This document shows, in pieces, positions 44,301 through 53,407 of a DNA stretch of 64,000 nucleotides. Each line of letters starts with the position of its first letter. Within the stretch, counting starts at the first letter, position 1. This stretch comes from CAG-390 sp045546615 (lineage in GTDB: Bacteria; Bacillota; Clostridia; Oscillospirales; CAG-272): assembly GCA_045546615.1 (NCBI GenBank), contig JAZQDD010000013.1:31177-95176 (forward strand). The letters run 5' to 3'. The position numbers and the translations under genes were made by a program. The notes beneath the pieces were generated by a model. It worked only from the letters and a program-made list of their open reading frames with translations, was not told where the DNA came from and searched no databases.

Positions 44301-45787
44301 TGGGATTTAAGGGCGACAAGTCCCCTGATATTGACCTTAACTTTTCTGGCGACGTTCAGGGTAAGGTGCATAAATTTACCGAGGAACTTTTCGGTGCAGA
44401 GAACGTTTTCCGCGCGGGGACGCTTGGAACACTTGCGGACAAGACCGCCTTCGGCTTCGTAATGAAGTACTATGAGGGCAAGGGACGCTCCCTTTGCCGC
44501 GCGGAGATAGACCGCATCATCAACTGCTGTATGGGCGTTAAACGCACCACGGGACAGCATCCCGGCGGTATCATAGTTGTGCCGAGGGAGTATGAGGTAT
44601 ATGATTTTACCCCCGTTCAACACCCCGCAGACGATCCCAAGTCCGATATCGTAACGACTCACTTTGCTTTCTCGTATCTCCACGACACCATACTCAAGCT
44701 TGATGAGCTTGGACACGATATTCCGACAAAGTATAAGATGCTTGAAAAGTACAGCGGCATCTCGGTAATGGACGTAGCGATGAATGATCCAAGCGTTTAC
44801 GCTATATTCGAGTCAACGGATTCACTTGGAATTCCGCAGATGGACAGGGAGGATCGCAAGACCAAAATGCTTGGTCTGTCTGTCGGAACTCTCGGACTTC
44901 CTGAAATGGGCACGAACTTTATTCAAGGCGTGCTTGTTGATGCAAAGCCCAAAAACTTTGCCGACCTTATGCAGATATCGGGGCTTACGCACGGTACGGA
45001 CGTGTGGCTTGGTAACGCGCAGGATCTTATCAAGGACGGTGTTTGTACTATTTCCGAGGTTGTCGGAACGCGTGACGGTATCATGCTTGACCTTATTCGC
45101 TACGGTGTTGATAAGCTATTGTCGTTTAAGATAATGGAATTTGTCCGTAAGAATAAAAAAGGAATCAGAATTCCCGATGAAATGCAGGATGCAATGCATG
45201 CCGTCGGTGTTCCGCAATGGTACATAGATTCTTTGCAGAAGATAAAGTATATGTTCCCGAAGGCGCACGCCGCCGCATACGTTATGTCGGCGATCCGCCT
45301 TGCGTGGTACAAGGTGCATGAGCCGGTTGCCTTTTATTGCGCTATTCTTACCGTTGCGCCCGATGGCTTTGACGGTCAGATAGTATCAAGGGGGCGTGAA
45401 TATATGCTTGCAGAAATGCAAAGGATAGAGGGACTTGGAAAGGATGCCACGCAAAAGGATAAGGCGACCTTCTCCGCGCTTCAGCTTGCTAACGAGGCGA
45501 TAATGCGCGGTATCAGATTCTTGCCCGTCAGCCTTAAATATTCCGATGCAAAGGAGTTTTTGCCCGAAGGCGGCGGTATTAGAATGCCGCTCAGCTCGCT
45601 GCCCGGACTTGGCGTTAACGCCGCTATCAGCATAGCGCAGGCGAGGGATGAGGAGCCTTTCTTCTCCGTAGAAGACGTAAGGGAGCGTGCAAAGGTCAAT
45701 AAATCGGTAATGGAGATCCTTCGCGCCAACGGTGCGTTTGACGGACTCTCCGAGACTGACCAAATATCAATGTTTGATTTGTTTTAA
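41324..45787 (+). CDS. polC: DNA polymerase III alpha subunit, PolC type
   Basis: A 1487-residue replicative polymerase with built-in proofreading. An N-terminal PolC domain and OB fold come first, then the PHP domain (HLHTNMSAMDAL near 367), whose sequence is interrupted by the DEDD exonuclease (FDLETTGLSAK near 464), a zinc finger (CKKC...CPVCG near 948-975) and the polymerase core with PDIDLNFSGD near 1002. No clear ribosome binding site precedes the ATG, so coupling to ispG is possible. Length is normal for PolC. The usual downstream rimP-nusA genes are absent. Confidence 0.97.
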   Translation: MKTLRELFTKYSPEGRCGDFLDSVREYTVRRSNERREFFEIDISMDTIVPKSVIYETEEGIRDAYEGQYLVRFMPKYPQTLFSYDYIKELIAETERVGGLARGFFTGCEYSLSGDAISITIRFGQGGVDFLMLGKTESLMSKIIKSEFGLSVKVEIKESDDALSYFESEAAKSFKAELDKKCKQALESYDTRETQRADDESENSAADDKPDLERLWSPYDENAIAIIEDGVCAIGSTSFDISAPEYFYGEEFKITPDSISTIRMGKRNAVILGTVCNCKSEDRFKGKFLVTFGLFDSNATMLVRFPFCSEEEAGEIAGQFPNGKCLAAYGDVKKDVKSGDMYLEPKSFAVIKKFARKDKAPEKRVELHLHTNMSAMDALIAPDVAIKTAMKWGHRAVAITDHGNVQGFPDAMLTLEKIYGRDCEIPEDERFKVIYGMEAYFVNDTASPLYGKYDGDFDREAVIFDLETTGLSAKTCKIIEIGAVKVKDGKVIDRFSTFVDPETPISEEITNLTSITNEDVAGAPKIEEILPKFLDFIDGCLLVAHNADFDTSFIRAECARLGYEFKNPYLDTVGLSRFLNTDLKSHKLDVVAKYFGLADFHHHRAVDDAAILAEIYFCMVEKMRKFELNTFTDMAREVQANADPLKLKPYHLIILVKNKTGLKNLYRLISMSYLNYYHRNPRIPKTQLDKYREGLIIGSACSAGELYSAILDSKSDTELEDIASYYDYLEVQPIANDGYLVAEGTVESDEALRDINRKICALGEKLGKPVVATSDAHFVDPEDEIYRRILLAGMKFKDADKPTPIFWRTTDQMLEEFSYLGADKAYEIVVKNSNDIADSVERIRPIPPGTFTPHIEGSDEELREKCWARARAMYGDDLPELVKNRLETELESIIKHGFAVLYIIAERLVKYSESQGYLVGSRGSVGSSFVATMAGISEVNPLPPHYYCKKCQYNDFSNPNCVGSGFDLPTAYCPVCGEKLEQDGQDIPFETFLGFKGDKSPDIDLNFSGDVQGKVHKFTEELFGAENVFRAGTLGTLADKTAFGFVMKYYEGKGRSLCRAEIDRIINCCMGVKRTTGQHPGGIIVVPREYEVYDFTPVQHPADDPKSDIVTTHFAFSYLHDTILKLDELGHDIPTKYKMLEKYSGISVMDVAMNDPSVYAIFESTDSLGIPQMDREDRKTKMLGLSVGTLGLPEMGTNFIQGVLVDAKPKNFADLMQISGLTHGTDVWLGNAQDLIKDGVCTISEVVGTRDGIMLDLIRYGVDKLLSFKIMEFVRKNKKGIRIPDEMQDAMHAVGVPQWYIDSLQKIKYMFPKAHAAAYVMSAIRLAWYKVHEPVAFYCAILTVAPDGFDGQIVSRGREYMLAEMQRIEGLGKDATQKDKATFSALQLANEAIMRGIRFLPVSLKYSDAKEFLPEGGGIRMPLSSLPGLGVNAAISIAQARDEEPFFSVEDVRERAKVNKSVMEILRANGAFDGLSETDQISMFDLF

Positions 45788-45795
45788 GGATTATA

Positions 45796-46545
45796 ATGGA
45801 AATTAACGAAAAAGAAATGCTTCACGATATTCATATCGACATTTCAATGTACAACGCCGCGGGAGATCTTGTTCCGAGCGCATATCAGCGAATGGTGATA
45901 AATATGATCGAGGAGCATCTTGACAGCATTGAGATGGGGGAAAAGGCTTTTATGGAAAAGCACGGACTCTCATGGATACTGCTTTATATGGCGCTTGAGA
46001 TAAAGCGCCGTATAAGTCCGAATATGAAGCTCACAGCCCGCACGTGGCATTCTCAAACGACTCCGCCGTATTTCAGACGCGATTTTGAAATACTTGATGA
46101 GAACGGAGAGCAGCTCTGTGTTGGCGCAACGCTGTCCGCACTCTTTTTTACCGAGGACAGAAAGCTTTGCATGGATAGGTCAAAGATAGCCCTTGCCGAC
46201 ATCGGAAGCGGCGAGTGTCTGCTTGAGATAAACCGCAGATTTATTTGCAAGGAGAGCTTTGAACTTGTCGAAGAGCGCAGAGTGCGCCCGAGTATGATAG
46301 ACGGCGTGGGACACGTAAATAACACTCACTACGGTGAGTATGTTTACGATGCGATGACGAATGATGAACGCGGAAGGCTTGGTGACCTTGCGAGACTTGA
46401 GGTGTGGTTTATATCGGAGCTTACCGAGGGGGCGCGCTTCAAAATGGAACGCGCGCTCACGCCTGATTCGCTGATATACAAAGGATCGGTTGTGCCTGAC
46501 GGTAAGATGTCCTTTGCTATGAAGCTTGTTTTTGTGGGGGATTGA
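45796..46545 (+). CDS. Acyl-ACP thioesterase (FatA-type, double hotdog)
   Basis: A 249-residue protein with two hotdog domains. The second contains DGVGHVNNTHYGEYVYDAM near residues 171-189, where Asn and His of the plant-type thioesterase active site fall. It would release fatty acids from acyl carrier protein. It begins nine bases after polC and its neighbours are unrelated in function. Chain-length preference cannot be read. Confidence 0.85.
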   Translation: MEINEKEMLHDIHIDISMYNAAGDLVPSAYQRMVINMIEEHLDSIEMGEKAFMEKHGLSWILLYMALEIKRRISPNMKLTARTWHSQTTPPYFRRDFEILDENGEQLCVGATLSALFFTEDRKLCMDRSKIALADIGSGECLLEINRRFICKESFELVEERRVRPSMIDGVGHVNNTHYGEYVYDAMTNDERGRLGDLARLEVWFISELTEGARFKMERALTPDSLIYKGSVVPDGKMSFAMKLVFVGD

Positions 46546-46549
46546 CAAT

Positions 46550-47569
46550 ATGTATGAAAAAATAAAAGGTATTATTTCAAATATGACGCTTCGCGAAAAG
46601 GTTGGTCAGATGTTTATCGTCAGATATCCAACTGACGGAAGATACAACAGAAGCGAGGCTGTTGAAAAATACCACCTTGGCGGTTTTACCTGGTACGCGG
46701 AGAATTTTGAGAATGAAACTCCGGAAAGTATCCGCACTGACGTCAAAGCACAGCAGGCAAAATCAAAAATACCGCTTTTTATGGCTGTCGATGAGGAAGG
46801 CGGAAGAGTTTGCAGAATATCGCGCTATCCGCAGTTTCGCCACGAGGCTTTCAAGTCGCCGTCCGCGCTTTACGCCGAGGGCGGTATTGACAGATGTGTT
46901 GCGGATACCAAGGAAAAGGCGGAGTTTTTACTTGACCTTGGTTTCAATTTAAACTTTGCCCCCGTGTGCGATATGACTTACAGTCCCGAAAACTATATTC
47001 ATCACAGAACGCTCGGGCAGGATGTGGAAACGACCTGCAAATACGTTGCGGCGGTTGTAAAGCAGATGAACGAAAGCCATCTTGGCTGCTCTATAAAGCA
47101 TTTTCCGGGGTACGGTGACAACGTTGATACGCATCAGTTTGTTGCCCATGATGACAGAAGTCTTGAGGATTTTATGAAGGCGGATATTTTTCCCTTCCGC
47201 GCAGGAATTGAAGCAGGGGCGGGAATAATCATGGTCGCGCACAATATTGTCAAGGGAATCGATCCCACCACGCCCGAGTCCCTCTCTCCTGCGGCTCATA
47301 AGCTCATCAGAGAGGAGCTGGGATTCAGAGGAGTTATCATGACCGATTCGCTTGACATGGGCGGAATCACTCGCTTCGTGGGCGATGAGTCTGCCGCAGT
47401 TATGGCGGTTACGTCGGGTAACGATATGCTTTGTTGTACATCTTACCCCGAGCAGATCGAGGCAATAATAAAGGCTGTACACAACGGTGAAATAACCGAG
47501 GAAAGGATAGATGAATCAGTTTATCGCATCCTTAAATTAAAAGCTACACTTGGTATAATAAACCTTTAA
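46550..47569 (+). CDS. GH3 beta-N-acetylhexosaminidase (NagZ-like)
   Basis: A 339-residue glycoside hydrolase family 3 enzyme. SIKHFPGYGDNVDTHQF near residues 181-197 includes the Lys-His and Asp-His motif typical of NagZ, and VIMTDSLDMGGI near 262-273 holds the nucleophile Asp. No signal peptide or second GH3 domain is present, which suggests a cytoplasmic role in recycling GlcNAc-containing wall fragments. The ATG at 46550 lies five bases after the thioesterase stop. An in-frame start inside the thioesterase gene was not used. Confidence 0.88.
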   Translation: MYEKIKGIISNMTLREKVGQMFIVRYPTDGRYNRSEAVEKYHLGGFTWYAENFENETPESIRTDVKAQQAKSKIPLFMAVDEEGGRVCRISRYPQFRHEAFKSPSALYAEGGIDRCVADTKEKAEFLLDLGFNLNFAPVCDMTYSPENYIHHRTLGQDVETTCKYVAAVVKQMNESHLGCSIKHFPGYGDNVDTHQFVAHDDRSLEDFMKADIFPFRAGIEAGAGIIMVAHNIVKGIDPTTPESLSPAAHKLIREELGFRGVIMTDSLDMGGITRFVGDESAAVMAVTSGNDMLCCTSYPEQIEAIIKAVHNGEITEERIDESVYRILKLKATLGIINL

Positions 47570-47585
47570 TGAGGAGTTTATGGAT

Positions 47586-48473
47586 ATGAAAGTAAGCGAA
47601 ATTTTTGCGAGAAATAAGAAAACACTATCAATAGAAGTGTTTCCGCCTAAAACGAGTGATTCGTTTGAAAAGGTAAGGGTCGCCACCGAAAACCTTGCCG
47701 CCATCGCTCCCGCTTATATGAGCGTTACATATGGTGCGGGCGGAACGGGCTCAAAATTTACTCTGCCAATTGCTGAAAATATTGAAAAGAAGTACAGCGT
47801 TCCCGTTGTACACCACCTTACTTGTGTTGGATCGAGCGTTGAGAATATAAAGGAACGTCTTGACCTTATGAGAGCTGCGGGGATTGAGAACGTGCTTGCT
47901 CTTCGAGGAGATATGCCCGAGGGCGAAGAGCCTGAAAATTGGCATTTTAAGCACGCAAGCGACCTTGTTTCTTATATAAAGGAATATGGCGATTTTTGTA
48001 TTGGCGGCGCTTGCTATCCTGAGGGACACCCCGAAGCTGAATCGATGGAGAAAGACCTTGATTTTCTCAAAATGAAGGTCGATATGGGGTGCGATTTCCT
48101 CACGACACAGCTTTTCCTCGATAATTCCGTTTTTTACCGCTTTTATGAAAAAGCACTTGCCAAGGGGATCAACGTCCCCATTACAGCAGGAATCATGCCC
48201 ATAACGAGCATTAAGCAGTTCGGCAGGATCGAGAGTCTTTCAGGCTCGGTCATCCCCGACACTATGAAGTGTTGCGCTGAAAAGTACGCAGACGATCCCA
48301 TCGCAATGCGTCGATTCGGCTTGGATTTTGCAACGCTTCAGATAGCTGACCTTTATAACCACGGATTTAAATTCATACATCTGTATTCAATGAACAGCCC
48401 CGAGGCCGCAATAGAAATAGGCACGTCACTTTCAAATTATTTCGGCGCAGAGCTGTTTTCGGGTAAATTATAA
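47586..48473 (+). CDS. metF: 5,10-methylenetetrahydrofolate reductase
   Basis: A 295-residue flavoprotein barrel that makes 5-methyl-tetrahydrofolate. SIEVFPPKT near 16-24 holds the catalytic Glu, and GACYPEGHPEA near 140 is conserved. GAGGAG at 47571-47576 fits ATG 47586 better than ATG 47580. The stop shares a base with the metH start, so methyl-folate synthesis and use are coupled. Confidence 0.93.
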   Translation: MKVSEIFARNKKTLSIEVFPPKTSDSFEKVRVATENLAAIAPAYMSVTYGAGGTGSKFTLPIAENIEKKYSVPVVHHLTCVGSSVENIKERLDLMRAAGIENVLALRGDMPEGEEPENWHFKHASDLVSYIKEYGDFCIGGACYPEGHPEAESMEKDLDFLKMKVDMGCDFLTTQLFLDNSVFYRFYEKALAKGINVPITAGIMPITSIKQFGRIESLSGSVIPDTMKCCAEKYADDPIAMRRFGLDFATLQIADLYNHGFKFIHLYSMNSPEAAIEIGTSLSNYFGAELFSGKL

Positions 48474-50863
48474 TGAAATCAAATTTTAAAGAATTATTAG
48501 GCACGCGCATACTGATATTTGATGGTGCATACGGCACAATGCTTCAGTCCCGCGGACTTACTGCGGGCGAAAAGCCCGAGGTGTGGTGTGTTGACCGCGC
48601 CGATGATATTATCGCTCTTCATAAAGAGTATATCGCCGCAGGAGCTGATATAATAAAAACCAATAGCTTTGGCGCAAACGCGCTTCGTTTTCCCGATGGC
48701 GGCAAATATAGCGTTGAACAGCTCGTCGGCGCGGCTGTCGCGTGCGCTCGCAAGGCGGCAGATGCGGCGAGTAAGCCTGTGTTTGTAGCGCTTGACATAG
48801 GACCTCTCGGAAAGCTCGTCGGAGACGGAGAGGACAGGATAGATTTTGAGGATGCCGTTTCTGCGTTCGCGCGAACCGTAAATGCAGGCAAGGCGGGGGC
48901 GGATCTCGTTCTTCTTGAAACCTTCGGGGATATTGCCGAAGCCCGCGCCGCGCTTCTTGCCGTAAAGGAAAACTGTGATCTTCCCGTTGTTATAACAAAC
49001 GTTTACGGTGCGGACGGCAGACTTTTCACGGGTTCTGACGCAAGTGTGGTTTCAACGGTTTTATCGGGGCTTGGTGCTGATGCGATAGGCATGAACTGCT
49101 CTCTCGGCCCTCGTGAAATGTTAAAAATCCTTCCCACTATTGCCTCGGAAACGTTATTGCCTATCGCGGTAAACCCCAATGCGGGGCTTCCTCGCACGGA
49201 TGACGAGGGAAAGACCGTATATGACGTTTCGGCTGATGAATTTGCCAATGTAATGCTTGATATGGCAAAGGCGGGAGCGTCGCTCCTTGGCGGATGTTGC
49301 GGAACTACGCCCGAATATATTGCTTGCCTTGCTAAAAAGGTGGCTGGGATTTCTGTTGCACAGCGCAATATCGTAAAGCGTTCGATAGTTACCTCTGCCT
49401 CTCGTATTTGTGAGCTTGGCGGAGATAGACTTACAATAATCGGTGAAAGAATAAACCCCACTGGTAAGCCAAAATTCAAGGATGCGCTCCGCCGAGGTGA
49501 CGTTGATTACGCCGTGAATGAGGCGCATACGCAGGCGGCGGCTGGTGCGGATATACTTGATGTAAACGTTGGTTTACCGGAGATAGACGAGTGCGCCATG
49601 CTCACCGAAACCGTTGAGCGCATTCAGTCGGTATGCGACCTTCCCTTGCAGATCGATACCGCGCTTCCTGCGGCAATGGAGGCGGCTCTTCGCAGATATC
49701 ACGGAAAGGCGCTTATAAATTCCGTTAACGGAAGCGAAGCGTCTATGTCTGCAATACTCCCCCTTGCCGCCAAATACGGAGGAATGATAGTCGCTCTTAC
49801 GCTTGATGAAAGCGGTATACCCGACAGCGCAAGCGGAAGATTTGAGATAGCAAAACGCATTGTCGAAAAAGCGGCAGAATACGGAATTCCCAAGGAGGAT
49901 ATACTCATAGATCCTCTGACACTTACGCTCGGAGCAGATCCTCTTGCCGCCCAAAAAACACTTGGTGCGGTTAAAATGATAAAAGAAGAGCTCGGTGTTG
50001 CTACTTCGCTTGGTGTGTCAAATATCTCATTCGGTCTGCCCGATAGAGACAAGGTAAACACCGATTTTCTCACCGCCGCTATAGCCGCAGGGCTTTCAGC
50101 AGCTATACTTAACCCCAATTCCGCTTCTATGATGAGCGTTGCGAGAGGGGAGAGTGTCAACGACGGCGGCGCGCTTGACAGACTTGGAGAGCACCTGAAT
50201 GCCGCTACGGTCGTTAAGGCGCGAGGCGATGACCTAACCGGTGCAATATACGGAGGTATGAAGAGCCGTGCTGTCGCGCTTGCGATAGAGGAATGTAATA
50301 ATATCTCCCCCAAAGCCGTAATAGATACAAAAATAGTTCCCGCACTTGAAGAGGCGGGACGGGAGTTTGAAGCGGGAAGAATATTCCTGCCGGGGCTTCT
50401 CTCCTGCGCCGATGCAGCAGTTGCCGCTCTCGGAATAGTTTCGGAGCGTATTCTTGCACAGGGCGGAGAGAATGTAAATGCGGGAAAAGTCATTATGGCT
50501 ACCGTAGAGGGCGATGTCCACGATATAGGCAAAAATATCGTTTGCGTAATGCTTCGCAGTTATGGTTTTGAGGTTATCGATCTTGGACGAGACGTACCTG
50601 CCGACACAATTGTTGCCGCCGCAAGAGAAACGGGGGCGGGTGTTGTTGGACTTTCTGCATTGATGACAACCACCGTTCCCGCTATGGAGAGGAGCATTAA
50701 AGCTCTACGCGAGGCTTTGCCCGATGTCAAAGTAGTTGTGGGCGGTGCAGTGTTGACGGAGGAGTATGCGGCGCGTATAGGAGCAGACAAATACGCTCCC
50801 GATGCTATGGCAATCGTCAAATTTGCCACAGAATTCTACCATAAAAATCACATTGACATTTAA
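48473..50863 (+). CDS. metH: Cobalamin-dependent methionine synthase lacking the reactivation domain
   Basis: A 796-residue three-module enzyme. The homocysteine-binding barrel ends with the zinc ligands GGCCGTTP near 272, the pterin-binding barrel starts with IGERINPTGK near 323, and the B12 cap and domain include GDVHDIGKN near 680 with the axial His. The protein then ends; E. coli MetH has about 430 more residues, including the AdoMet-dependent reactivation domain. Such short forms occur in Thermotoga and Clostridia, where a separate protein can supply that domain; none is seen nearby. It shares the metF stop codon base. Confidence 0.93.
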   Translation: MKSNFKELLGTRILIFDGAYGTMLQSRGLTAGEKPEVWCVDRADDIIALHKEYIAAGADIIKTNSFGANALRFPDGGKYSVEQLVGAAVACARKAADAASKPVFVALDIGPLGKLVGDGEDRIDFEDAVSAFARTVNAGKAGADLVLLETFGDIAEARAALLAVKENCDLPVVITNVYGADGRLFTGSDASVVSTVLSGLGADAIGMNCSLGPREMLKILPTIASETLLPIAVNPNAGLPRTDDEGKTVYDVSADEFANVMLDMAKAGASLLGGCCGTTPEYIACLAKKVAGISVAQRNIVKRSIVTSASRICELGGDRLTIIGERINPTGKPKFKDALRRGDVDYAVNEAHTQAAAGADILDVNVGLPEIDECAMLTETVERIQSVCDLPLQIDTALPAAMEAALRRYHGKALINSVNGSEASMSAILPLAAKYGGMIVALTLDESGIPDSASGRFEIAKRIVEKAAEYGIPKEDILIDPLTLTLGADPLAAQKTLGAVKMIKEELGVATSLGVSNISFGLPDRDKVNTDFLTAAIAAGLSAAILNPNSASMMSVARGESVNDGGALDRLGEHLNAATVVKARGDDLTGAIYGGMKSRAVALAIEECNNISPKAVIDTKIVPALEEAGREFEAGRIFLPGLLSCADAAVAALGIVSERILAQGGENVNAGKVIMATVEGDVHDIGKNIVCVMLRSYGFEVIDLGRDVPADTIVAAARETGAGVVGLSALMTTTVPAMERSIKALREALPDVKVVVGGAVLTEEYAARIGADKYAPDAMAIVKFATEFYHKNHIDI

Positions 50864-50881
50864 AGAAAACGAATGTATAAT
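50853..50881 (+). promoter_or_regulatory. Consensus promoter of copA-copZ
   Basis: TTGACA at 50853-50858 and TATAAT at 50876-50881 with exactly 17 bases between them. The -35 box lies inside the last codons of metH. Such a perfect promoter implies that a repressor controls it. Confidence 0.9.
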
Positions 50882-50894
50882 TAGTCTTGACTAA
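50881..50894 (+). promoter_or_regulatory. Palindromic operator candidate at the copA start site
   Basis: TTAGTC-TT-GACTAA is a perfect 14-base inverted repeat that begins at the last base of the -10 box and covers the likely transcription start. A repressor bound there would block RNA polymerase. It does not match the CopY box (TACAnnTGTA); CsoR sites are usually GC-rich. The regulator is not encoded nearby. Confidence 0.65.
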
Positions 50895-50916
50895 CTCTAT
50901 TGAAGAAGGTATGGTT

Positions 50917-53166
50917 ATGAGAGAAGAAGTATACGATATAGGAGGTATGCATTGCGCGGCTTGCTCCGCGGCCGTGGAGCGCGTAACACGCAAGCTACCC
51001 GGAGTTGAGCGTAGCGAGGTGAATCTCACGCTTGCGCGGCTCACCATAGTTTATGACGAGTCGCAAACAACTCAAGAAATGATAATAAACAAGGTCGAAA
51101 AGGCTGGCTTTTCAGCCAAGCTTCACCTTGAAGAAAAAAAGGAACAAAGCAAAGCGGTCGAAAATGACGATGGCGAAAAGAAACTCAAGCAAAAAAGACG
51201 CGGTCTTATAATATCTGCTGTCTTTGCGGCTTTGCTTATGTGCGTTTCAATGGGGCACATGATGTTTTCGGATTTTCCGATTCCAAACATCTTTGCTCCG
51301 GAAACGCATCCGCAAAATTTTGCGCTTTTACAGCTCATTCTTGCCATTCCCGTACTCGTTATAGGAAAGGATTATTTTATTGGCGGTATTGGTTCGCTCC
51401 TGCACGGAAGTCCTAATATGAATACGCTCGTAGCGATCAGCTCTGCGGCATCGTTTTCATATAGCCTTGTCATAACCTTCCTTATTGCGGACTATCCCCA
51501 CCTTGTGCATCAACTGTATTTTGAGGCGGCGGCAACCGTTGTCACGCTGGTTTCAGTCGGAAAATACCTTGAGGCGAGAAGCGGCGAAAAAACAAGATCC
51601 GCCATCACAAAGCTGATGAGTCTTTCCCCGGACACCGCAAACGTAGTAGTGGGTGACACCGAAAAAACTCTACCCATAAGCGACGTGCGTGTCGGAGATG
51701 TTCTTATCGTTAGGGCGGGGGAGCATATTCCGCTTGACGGTGAGATAATAAGCGGTGCAGGAAGCATCAATGAAGCTATGATCACGGGCGAGAGTCTTCC
51801 CGTTGAAAAAACGGTGGGCGAGCGAGTAATAGGCGGAAGCGTGCTTTCGGACGGTGTGATATACGTTTGCGTAACTCACACGGGAAGCGATACAACGCTT
51901 GCGAAGATCGTTAAATTTGTTGAGGATGCGCAGGGCAAAAAAGCGCCTATCTCAAAGACCGCTGACCGCGTTGCAGGTGTGTTTGTTCCCGTGGTCATTG
52001 CCATTTCGACGCTCGCGGGACTTGCATGGCTTCTTATCAATGGTAATATTTCGTTTGCCGTAAAAATATTTACATCCGTCCTTGTTATCGCTTGCCCGTG
52101 CGCAATGGGGCTTGCAACTCCTACCGCTATAATGGTCGCAACGGGACTCGGCGCACAGTACGGCGTGCTTATCAGAAGCGGTGAGGCGCTTGAGATAACC
52201 CACCGCACAACGGTTGCCGTGTTTGATAAAACGGGAACGATAACAGAGGGAAAACCGTCCCTTACCGACCTTGTTCCATTCGGGGACGTAAGTAAAAGCG
52301 AGCTTGCGGCTATGCTTTACAGCCTCGAACGGCTTTCTGACCACCCGATAGCACGTGCTGTTGTCGAATGGGGAGACGCAAGCGGCATTCACGCTGATAT
52401 ATCATTGCACAATATGCGTGTTCTTACAGGGCTTGGCGTTTGTGCCGTAACAGAAGACGGAAAACGCTTGCTGGCGGGTAACCCGAAGCTTATGGAGAGC
52501 GAAAATATAGATATATCAGCCGTAAGTGAAATGATTTTCTCGCTTTGCGAAATGGGCAAAACAGTGATTTGCATCTCTCTCGACGGTGTTATTATTGGAA
52601 TATCCGCAGTTTCGGATACGATAAAGCCTAACGCACCGCAGACCGTCGCACGCCTGCGCAGTATGGGAGTAAAAACGGTTCTTTTGACGGGTGACAATTC
52701 TGCCTCGGCTAATGCAATAGCAAAAACGGCAGGCATTGACGAGGTCATATCAGACGTGCTTCCAACCGAAAAAGCAGATGTCGTATCGCGTTATAAGCGT
52801 GACGGCGAGACCGTTATGATGATAGGCGACGGTATTAACGATGCCCCCGCACTCACCGAGGCGGATATAGGCGTTGCTATCGGAAACGGTAGCGATATAG
52901 CGATCGATTCTGCCGACATCGTGCTTATGCGTAGTGATACGGAGGACGTTTGCCGTGCTATTATGCTTGGCAAAAAAACTATACGAAACATCAGACAAAA
53001 TCTATTTTGGGCATTTATATACAATATTCTTGCCATCCCTGTTGCCGCAGGTATGCTTTATCCCCTCGGCATTACACTTACTCCAATGCTTGGCGGACTT
53101 GCTATGAGCCTTAGCTCGCTTTTTGTAGTAGGAAACGCCCTGAGGCTTGGAAGAATAAAACTATAA
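50917..53166 (+). CDS. copA: Copper-exporting P1B-type ATPase
   Basis: A 749-residue heavy-metal pump. One N-terminal HMA domain (Cys13 and Cys16 in GGMHCAACSA), the membrane metal site CPC (Cys393-Pro-Cys395), the phosphorylated Asp437 in DKTGT, an HP motif (DHPIA) and GDGINDAPAL are all intact. The CPC site and single MxCxxC domain indicate Cu(I) export. Among ATGs at 50911 and 50917, the GAAGAAGG spacing favours 50917. The chaperone gene follows 17 bases later. It contrasts with the catalytically dead P-type protein at 30019. Confidence 0.94.
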   Translation: MREEVYDIGGMHCAACSAAVERVTRKLPGVERSEVNLTLARLTIVYDESQTTQEMIINKVEKAGFSAKLHLEEKKEQSKAVENDDGEKKLKQKRRGLIISAVFAALLMCVSMGHMMFSDFPIPNIFAPETHPQNFALLQLILAIPVLVIGKDYFIGGIGSLLHGSPNMNTLVAISSAASFSYSLVITFLIADYPHLVHQLYFEAAATVVTLVSVGKYLEARSGEKTRSAITKLMSLSPDTANVVVGDTEKTLPISDVRVGDVLIVRAGEHIPLDGEIISGAGSINEAMITGESLPVEKTVGERVIGGSVLSDGVIYVCVTHTGSDTTLAKIVKFVEDAQGKKAPISKTADRVAGVFVPVVIAISTLAGLAWLLINGNISFAVKIFTSVLVIACPCAMGLATPTAIMVATGLGAQYGVLIRSGEALEITHRTTVAVFDKTGTITEGKPSLTDLVPFGDVSKSELAAMLYSLERLSDHPIARAVVEWGDASGIHADISLHNMRVLTGLGVCAVTEDGKRLLAGNPKLMESENIDISAVSEMIFSLCEMGKTVICISLDGVIIGISAVSDTIKPNAPQTVARLRSMGVKTVLLTGDNSASANAIAKTAGIDEVISDVLPTEKADVVSRYKRDGETVMMIGDGINDAPALTEADIGVAIGNGSDIAIDSADIVLMRSDTEDVCRAIMLGKKTIRNIRQNLFWAFIYNILAIPVAAGMLYPLGITLTPMLGGLAMSLSSLFVVGNALRLGRIKL

Positions 53167-53182
53167 TTCAAGGAGACTAAAA

Positions 53183-53365
53183 ATGAAAACACTTAAAGTA
53201 CCCGATATGCATTGTATCAATTGCGTAAACCGCATAAAAAAAGCACTTGATGCCGAAAACATTACAGCAGATATCGACCTTGGCGCGAAAACTGTGGCAG
53301 TGAACGAGGCAGATGTAGCAAAGACCGTAGAGCTTCTCGACGATCTCGGCTTTGACGCAGAGTGA
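53183..53365 (+). CDS. copZ: CopZ-like copper chaperone
   Basis: A 60-residue single HMA domain with MHCINC (Cys11 and Cys14) and a C-terminal LLDDLGFDAE helix. It probably delivers Cu(I) to the HMA domain of CopA. It is shorter than typical CopZ (about 68 residues) but covers the whole fold. Shares the copA promoter. Confidence 0.88.
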   Translation: MKTLKVPDMHCINCVNRIKKALDAENITADIDLGAKTVAVNEADVAKTVELLDDLGFDAE

Positions 53366-53373
53366 TCATAAAC

Positions 53374-53397
53374 TTCCTCGCTCGAGGAAAATATTTT
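53374..53397 (+). terminator. Weak terminator-like hairpin after copZ
   Basis: TTCCTCG (53374-53380) and CGAGGAA (53383-53389) form a short stem (the innermost pair or two must open to make the loop), followed by AATATTTT. It may partly end copZ transcription before dxs. The T-run overlaps the TTGGAG ribosome binding site of dxs. Confidence 0.45.
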
Positions 53398-53407
53398 GGA
53401 GTATAAA

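Noticed and set aside
49699..50532. 277-codon minus-strand frame opposite metH
   Set aside because: A Ser/Ala/Pro-rich shadow of the metH coding pattern with no homology or start signals.
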